From Cohnella sp. CFH 77786 (GTDB lineage Bacteria > Bacillota > Bacilli > Paenibacillales > Paenibacillaceae), in the NCBI RefSeq assembly GCF_019400745.1, contig NZ_WJIB01000006.1, positions 124,001 through 188,000 on the forward strand: DNA of 64,000 nucleotides. The letters run 5' to 3'. Position numbers and translations under genes: made by a program. Below the pieces are notes generated by a model. It did no database searches. It saw only the letters and a list, made by a program, of their open reading frames with translations, and was not told the DNA's origin. Shown here one piece after another: positions 58,908 to 64,000 of the stretch (within the stretch, counting starts at the first letter, position 1; the number at the start of each line of letters is the position of its first letter).

Positions 58908-61900
58908 TCAAATCATCAGCAGCTCGCGAATATCCTCTTCTCCCAGCGACGCCAGCGCTTCCTCGCCCGGCTGCACCACGGCGTCGATCAAATCCCGCTT
59001 CCGCTGCTGCAAAGCGTACATCTTCTCCTCGATCGTCCCTTGCGTGACGAGCCGGATCACCTGCACGACGTTCTTCTGCCCGATGCGATGGGCCCTGTCC
59101 GCGGCCTGCTGCTCGACGGCCGGGTTCCACCAGAGGTCGAACAACAGCACCGTGTCCGCCCCGACGAGGTTAAGGCCGGTTCCCCCGGCTTTCAGCGAGA
59201 TGAGGAACAGCTCCCCCTCTCCCTCGTTAAACTTGCGGCACATCTCCACCCTGTCGCGGCCCGGCGTCTGGCCGTCCAGGTAGAAGAACGAGACGCCGAG
59301 TTTCCCCAATTCCCCGCGGATAATGCCGAGCATCTCGGTGAACTGGGAGAATATGAGCATCCGTTTTCCCGCTCCGCGGCACTCCTCCACGATCTCGAGC
59401 AGCTGCTCCAGCTTGCCCGATTCGCCCGAGTATCCTTCCACGAACATTGCCGGGTGGCAGCACAATTGGCGCAGCCGCGTCATGCCGGCCAGAATGTGCA
59501 TCCGGCTTTTCTGGAAGCCGTCTTCGCGAATGCGCCGGATGGCGTCCTCCTGCAAACGCGCCAGGTAGGCGAGATACAGCTTCTTCTGGTCCGGCAGCAG
59601 TTCGGAAGCCTGAACCGTCTCGATTTTATCGGGCAGCTCCTTCAGCACGTCGGATTTGAGCCTCCGGAGCAAGAACGGACGGATTTTCTTCGCCACCTGC
59701 TCCGGCGACAGCTCGGAGAACCGTTTGCGGTTCCAGAACAGCTCCGGGAACACCGCGTCGAAGATGGACCACAGCTCCTCCAGCCGGTTCTCGATCGGGG
59801 TTCCGGTGAGCGCGAACCTGTGCATGGCCCGGAGATCCTTGACCGTTTGGGCCGTCTGGGTCGCATGGTTTTTGATCGCCTGCGCCTCGTCGAGGATCAG
59901 CACGGAAAACCGCAATTCCGAGAATTCCTCGGCATCTCTTCTGAGCAGCGGGTACGACGTGATCAGGACGTCCACGCCCGACAAATCGCCCAGGATATCC
60001 CCCCGAGCCGATTTATCCCCTTCCACGACGACCGCGCGAATGTCCGGAGCGAACTTCCGAAGCTCGTTCCACCAGTTGTATGTCAGCGATGCCGGGCACA
60101 CGATCAGCGCGGGCAAGCCGTCTTCCCGGATCCGAGGCAGCTCCGACAACAGGAAGGCGATGCTTTGCAGCGTTTTACCGAGCCCCATGTCATCGGCAAG
60201 AATGCCGCCGAAACGGTAATGCGCCAACGTCTTCATCCACTGGAATCCGTATTTCTGATAATCCCGCAGGATCGGGTGCAGCGTTTCCGGAACGTGGAAG
60301 TCCAGACTGTCCGGGTGGCGCATGTTTTCCAGCATCTCGCGGAACCGCTGGCCCAGCTTGACGCCCTGCACTTTGTCCTCCGGGTCGAGAAACCGCAGCC
60401 CGCGGGAGACGGACAGCTGAAGCCGCGTGTCTTGAAGCTCGTACCTCTTGAACTCCATTTCCTCGAGCATGCGTCCGATCGACGCGTAACCCTCGTCTTC
60501 TAGCGACACGTAGGCCCCGTTCGGCATCCGGTAGTACTTTTTCTTCTCCACCAAATGACGGAGCAGGTCCCGGATTTCCTCATCGTCAATGCCGTCCATG
60601 TCGAACCGGACCTCGAGCCAATCTGTGCCGGGATCAAGATCGATCATCACCTTGGGCGGACGCGGCGGAGCCGCGAGCATGCTTTCGACGGCCGCCGTGG
60701 CGTATACTTCCGTCCACTTGTTCAGTTGAGGCAGCGTACGGAACAGAAAATGGTAAATGTCGTCTTCTTCGTCCAGGTGGAGCGATTTGCCGTCGTACCG
60801 GAACGGGATTTGCTCGATCAACGACATGACGCGGCTTTCCTTCTCGCCGTCCCGCAGCAAGATTTTGTCAGTCCGCTCGGCCCGCCCGGTTCTGGAAAGC
60901 AGCGGATCCAGAGAGACATCTCCGTAAACGAATTCCAGGCGGGCGAGCAGCCGGTCATCGTCTCGGTCCAAGTAAAGCTTGGCTGCCAATGGCGCCGTCA
61001 CGATCCGGTTCTGCACGTTCTCTTCGAAGATGACCGGCCCGATCCGCTTCAAACCGGGAACGACTCGCGCAAGGAACAGCTCAAGATGGGCGGGAGAGAT
61101 AAGCACCTGGTGGCCCGACGTGCGTGAGAACATGTTCTTCAGTTCCGCGATTTGCTTGCACGTCGCCGAATCCATCCGATAGATTCGGTTGCCCTCCAAA
61201 CACGCGTCGTAAGGCTCCAGTACCGTGACGTGCTGCAGGCCTTCCACCGCGACGCGGTACACCTCCTGGGAAGGCTGGCTGAACCGGAACGTGAGCGGTA
61301 CGCTGCCGTGCTCCTCTCTCAGGTCGGAGTAGGTTTGCCCCCCGTGCACGAACCGAACGTTCGCCTTCAGCAGCAACGGGAGCAGCCTTTCCCAGGCATA
61401 GGGCGGAATAAACAGCATCCGGTCGTTCCCCGTTAATCCGGAGAAGGCGTACATGAGGTGCGATTCCCGGTAAGCCGTCTCGTTGCGCGAAATATCCACG
61501 AGATGATCGAGAATCGCCCGGTCGGTTTCGGTAAACGAATGGACGGTCGGATCCAGCGTAAACAGCTTGGCGATTTCGTAAGGCGTCCCGTTTTCGATAT
61601 GCCCCAGCAGCTGCTTGATTCTCTGGATCGTATACAACCGTTTCGTGCCAAGCTTGATCTCGATCGTCAACGTAGGCTTTCGCTGCGACGCCGAGGCCGT
61701 GCACGTGTATTCGAAGTTTACCGTTTCCTGCTCCCCGAGCAAGTAATCGCCTTCCGCGGCGTCCGCGGCCGGCGCCCTGTCGAAAATCGAAATCATGTTC
61801 CGCGCCAGAAACACGTGCTCGTTCGTGATCACGGGCGCTTCGTCCGGTTGGGCCGCTCCGCCCTGAAGCTCGTGGATGCGCAGAAGGACGGCCGCGATAT

Positions 61901-62147
61901 GCTTGCAGGGCGTCCGCGTCGATTCGTAATACGGGCACTCGCATGCCGCGGACGGTTCGCCTTCGTCGTACAGCTCCAGATGCACGTTGTAACGCTTCGT
62001 ACCCGTCACGACGGCGTCGAACAGGCGTCCGTCCGGGTCGCGTTCCAGGCGCAGAACCCTTTTCTGCTTGAAATACGTCTGGCCTTTCCGGTAAATGTCT
62101 TCGCCGCACCAAGCGCGGATATCGGCTAACGATACGGGTTGCGTCAT
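58908..62147 (-). CDS. SNF2-family DEAD/DEAH helicase with SWIM zinc finger
   Basis: 1079 residues. N-terminal SWIM motif (CECPYYESTRTPCKH, about residues 54-68), a long central bacterial SNF2-associated region, then the helicase core: P-loop DDMGLGKT near 648, LILDEAQAIKNH (DEAQ box) and C-terminal RecA lobe with FSQFTEML, GGTGLNL and AHRIGQ. ATP-driven dsDNA translocase or remodeler; substrate unknown. ATG at 62147 with GAAGGGGCG upstream; a TATAAT at 62196-62201 is a probable -10. Confidence 0.94.
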   Translation of the reverse strand: MTQPVSLADIRAWCGEDIYRKGQTYFKQKRVLRLERDPDGRLFDAVVTGTKRYNVHLELYDEGEPSAACECPYYESTRTPCKHIAAVLLRIHELQGGAAQPDEAPVITNEHVFLARNMISIFDRAPAADAAEGDYLLGEQETVNFEYTCTASASQRKPTLTIEIKLGTKRLYTIQRIKQLLGHIENGTPYEIAKLFTLDPTVHSFTETDRAILDHLVDISRNETAYRESHLMYAFSGLTGNDRMLFIPPYAWERLLPLLLKANVRFVHGGQTYSDLREEHGSVPLTFRFSQPSQEVYRVAVEGLQHVTVLEPYDACLEGNRIYRMDSATCKQIAELKNMFSRTSGHQVLISPAHLELFLARVVPGLKRIGPVIFEENVQNRIVTAPLAAKLYLDRDDDRLLARLEFVYGDVSLDPLLSRTGRAERTDKILLRDGEKESRVMSLIEQIPFRYDGKSLHLDEEDDIYHFLFRTLPQLNKWTEVYATAAVESMLAAPPRPPKVMIDLDPGTDWLEVRFDMDGIDDEEIRDLLRHLVEKKKYYRMPNGAYVSLEDEGYASIGRMLEEMEFKRYELQDTRLQLSVSRGLRFLDPEDKVQGVKLGQRFREMLENMRHPDSLDFHVPETLHPILRDYQKYGFQWMKTLAHYRFGGILADDMGLGKTLQSIAFLLSELPRIREDGLPALIVCPASLTYNWWNELRKFAPDIRAVVVEGDKSARGDILGDLSGVDVLITSYPLLRRDAEEFSELRFSVLILDEAQAIKNHATQTAQTVKDLRAMHRFALTGTPIENRLEELWSIFDAVFPELFWNRKRFSELSPEQVAKKIRPFLLRRLKSDVLKELPDKIETVQASELLPDQKKLYLAYLARLQEDAIRRIREDGFQKSRMHILAGMTRLRQLCCHPAMFVEGYSGESGKLEQLLEIVEECRGAGKRMLIFSQFTEMLGIIRGELGKLGVSFFYLDGQTPGRDRVEMCRKFNEGEGELFLISLKAGGTGLNLVGADTVLLFDLWWNPAVEQQAADRAHRIGQKNVVQVIRLVTQGTIEEKMYALQQRKRDLIDAVVQPGEEALASLGEEDIRELLMI

Positions 62148-62306
62148 GATTCGCCCCTTCTTGCGTCGGTCGGAATGATCGAACGATATCCTTCCATTAT
62201 ACCACATGGAGCGGACAGTCGGTTTGACCGGGCCGGTACGATATGGCAAAGAGACGGTTTCCGCCGACTTAGGATCAGCGTACTCCCGTCTCCAAGCATA
62301 GAACCT

Positions 62307-63131
62307 TTACATTTTCGCCAAAACGGACATGACCAGCGAGATGAACCGGTCCTTCACTTTCTCGGACGTTTCCATGACTTCCTCGTGCGACAGCGGTTGG
62401 TCCAGAATGCCGGCGGCCATGTTGCTGATGCAGGAAATGCCCAGCACCTCGATGCCCGAGTGGCGCGCCACGATGACTTCCGCGACCGTGGACATGCCGA
62501 CCGCGTCGGCGCCGAGCGTCCGCAGCATGCGGATTTCGGCGGGCGTCTCGTAATTCGGTCCCAGCAGCCCGGCGTATACGCCTTCCTTCAGTTCGAAGCC
62601 CAGCCCGGCGGCGGACTGCTTCGCCACCTCGCGCAGCCTGCGGCTGTAAGCTTCCGACATATCGGGGAAACGCGCGCCGAGCTCGTTATCGTTCGGTCCG
62701 ATGAGCGGATTGCGCCCCGTCAGGTTCAGATGGTCGGAGATGACCATCAAGTCGCCCGCCTCGAAGCCGAGATTGACGCCTCCGGCGGCGTTCGTGACGA
62801 GCAGCGTCTTCACGCCGAGGGCTTTCATGACCCGGACCGGGAGCGTCGTCTGCTCGGCCGCATAGCCTTCATAGAGATGAAACCGTCCTCGCATGAGCAC
62901 GACACTGCGATCCTGCATCCGGCCGATGACCAGTTCCCCCGCATGCCCTTCCACGGTGGATACCGGAAAATGCGGAATGTCGCGATACGGGATCGTAACC
63001 GATTGATCGAGATCGTCGCCGAGCACGCCGAGTCCCGAACCGAGAATGAGGCCGATTTCCGGTTTATCCTGAATGCGCGCGGCGATATATTGCGCCGCCT
63101 CGTTAATGATGGCTTGGGTAATGTGTGTCAT
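62307..63131 (-). CDS. pupG: Purine nucleoside phosphorylase
   Basis: 274 residues. Trimeric PNP family: GLILGSGLGVLGDDL, phosphate site RGRFHLYEGY, TNAAGGVN and GMSTVAEVIVARHSG. It splits guanosine/inosine to base and ribose-1-phosphate. ATG at 63131 with AAGGAGAGGG upstream. It lies 45 nt after deoB, an operon as in B. subtilis (drm-pupG). There dacF follows; here about 10 kb intervene. Confidence 0.95.
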   Translation of the reverse strand: MTHITQAIINEAAQYIAARIQDKPEIGLILGSGLGVLGDDLDQSVTIPYRDIPHFPVSTVEGHAGELVIGRMQDRSVVLMRGRFHLYEGYAAEQTTLPVRVMKALGVKTLLVTNAAGGVNLGFEAGDLMVISDHLNLTGRNPLIGPNDNELGARFPDMSEAYSRRLREVAKQSAAGLGFELKEGVYAGLLGPNYETPAEIRMLRTLGADAVGMSTVAEVIVARHSGIEVLGISCISNMAAGILDQPLSHEEVMETSEKVKDRFISLVMSVLAKM

Positions 63132-63176
63132 GGAATCTCCCTCTCCTTGTTTTGGCTTCAACTTCAACCTTAATTC

Positions 63177-64000
63177 TTAAACCAATCGTTCCAGAAAGCT
63201 GCGTCCGTGGGTCGCGAACGACCGAAGTCCGAAATTGTCGGCGATCGTGGCGGCCAAATCCGCATACGTTGCCAGCGTACCGAGATCTCCCGGCCGGCTG
63301 AACGCTGGACTACAGGCCAGCAGTGGCACATACTCGCGAGTATGGTCGGTGCCGGCATGCGTCGGATCGTTCCCGTGATCAGCCGTTATGACGAGCAAAT
63401 CCCGTTCGCTCAGGGCGGCCAGCAATTCCGGCACGGCCCGGTCGAATTCCTCCAAGGCGCGTGCATAGCCTTCCGGGTCGCGGCGATGGCCGTATAAGGA
63501 GTCGAAATCGACCAGGTTCGTGAACAGCAGGCCATGGAACGGACGCTTCAGTTCCTGCAGCGTCGTTTCGATTCCGTGCGCGTTGCTCTTCGTCGGAATC
63601 GCTCGCGTGATGCCTTCCCCGTCGAAAATATCGTTGATTTTCCCCACCGCGATCACGTCCCGTCCTGCTTCCTTAAGGGCGTTCAACACGGTCGGCTTCG
63701 GCGGTTTCACGGCGTAATCGTGGCGATTGGCCGTCCGTTTGAAGGCGCCGGGCTGGCCGACATAAGGCCTGGCGATCACCCGGCCCACCGAGAACTCTTC
63801 CTTCATCGTCAGCCTGCGGGCGATCCGGCAAGCATCGTACAATTCCTCCAGCGGGATGATCTCTTCGTGCGCGGCCAACTGGAACACGCTGTCGGCCGAC
63901 GTGTAGACGATCCAAGCGCCGGTCTTCATTTGCTCTTCTCCGAGTTCGTCCAAGATTTCGGTGCCGGAAGCGGCCTTGTTGCCGATGACGCGGCGTCCCG
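63177..64000 (-). CDS. deoB: Phosphopentomutase (C-terminal part, cut by window edge)
   Basis: Only the last 274 codons are in the window; the frame continues past 64000 ([15 protein letters not shown]). The alkaline-phosphatase-fold segments [26 protein letters not shown] and [18 protein letters not shown] (metal ligands) identify DeoB. It interconverts ribose-1-phosphate and ribose-5-phosphate, the step after the neighbouring phosphorylase. Confidence 0.96.
   Translation of the reverse strand, partial: GRRVIGNKAASGTEILDELGEEQMKTGAWIVYTSADSVFQLAAHEEIIPLEELYDACRIARRLTMKEEFSVGRVIARPYVGQPGAFKRTANRHDYAVKPPKPTVLNALKEAGRDVIAVGKINDIFDGEGITRAIPTKSNAHGIETTLQELKRPFHGLLFTNLVDFDSLYGHRRDPEGYARALEEFDRAVPELLAALSERDLLVITADHGNDPTHAGTDHTREYVPLLACSPAFSRPGDLGTLATYADLAATIADNFGLRSFATHGRSFLERLV

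Overview
The window is a core chromosomal segment of a G+C-rich, endospore-forming member of the Bacillota. It most resembles Paenibacillaceae (Paenibacillus/Cohnella type). This rests on dense sporulation genes in an order very close to the Bacillus subtilis chromosome, on Paenibacillus-typical families (YIEGIA protein with its capping subunit, YpeB, MecA/PrsW pair), and on frequent GTG/TTG starts behind strong GGAGG ribosome sites. No rRNA, tRNA, insertion sequence, prophage or CRISPR array was seen.

Layout, mostly read right to left on the minus strand. 1-8.3 kb: start of spoIVA, a YphF-like lipoprotein, two ferredoxins around a nucleotidyltransferase, a DUF2768 protein, spoVIF, gpsA, plsY, der, and the YIEGIA/YphA group. 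8.4-17.8 kb: mntH, an S1-domain protein, plsC, cmk, ypfB, a PilZ protein, ypeB, a small zinc-ribbon-like protein, prsW, mecA. 18-25 kb: the main plus-strand genes (polysaccharide deacetylase, an unknown anchored protein, serA), a CPBP protease pair, a 50-bp tandem array and an MFS transporter. 25-31.6 kb: resABCDE and rluB. 31.7-37.1 kb: dacB-spmA-spmB, ytfJ, ytfI, scpAB. 37.2-41.3 kb: ribDE(BA)H behind an FMN riboswitch. 41.3-46.9 kb: a glycosidase remnant, two small ORFs, ppiB, lysA, spoVAF, spoVAB, spoVAA. 46.9-48.9 kb: an unusual insert between spoVAA and sigF, made of a 51-bp array, a winged-helix-like gene and a 9-bp minisatellite. 48.9-51.8 kb: spoIIA operon (spoIIAA-spoIIAB-sigF) and dacF. 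52-62.1 kb: a surface-protein island. 62.3 kb to the end: purine nucleoside phosphorylase and phosphopentomutase.

The most interesting locus is 52.0-58.7 kb. Two tandem cyclic-di-GMP-I riboswitches with their own promoter precede a secreted transglutaminase-like enzyme with a Cys-His-Asp triad. Next to it lie a very large LPXTG adhesin with SpaA/Cna-B-type domains and a class D sortase. The island separates dacF from the pupG-deoB pair, which are neighbours in B. subtilis. It suggests a c-di-GMP-controlled adhesin processing or cross-linking system, a possible Gram-positive counterpart of the LapA/LapG logic; that link is inference.

Other points. A palindrome (GAGTTTGAC, 3 nt, GTCAAACTC) joined to the Shine-Dalgarno sequence recurs upstream of der, spmA and spoVAF. 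Intergenic minisatellites are common. spoVAC-AD-AE are missing between spoVAB and spoVAF. Promoters matching sigma E, F, G, H and K can be read directly in front of the expected genes (spoIVA/dacB, ytfJ/dacF, ypeB/spoVAA, spoIIAA, spoVIF). All start choices, promoter matches and RNA folds were made by eye.
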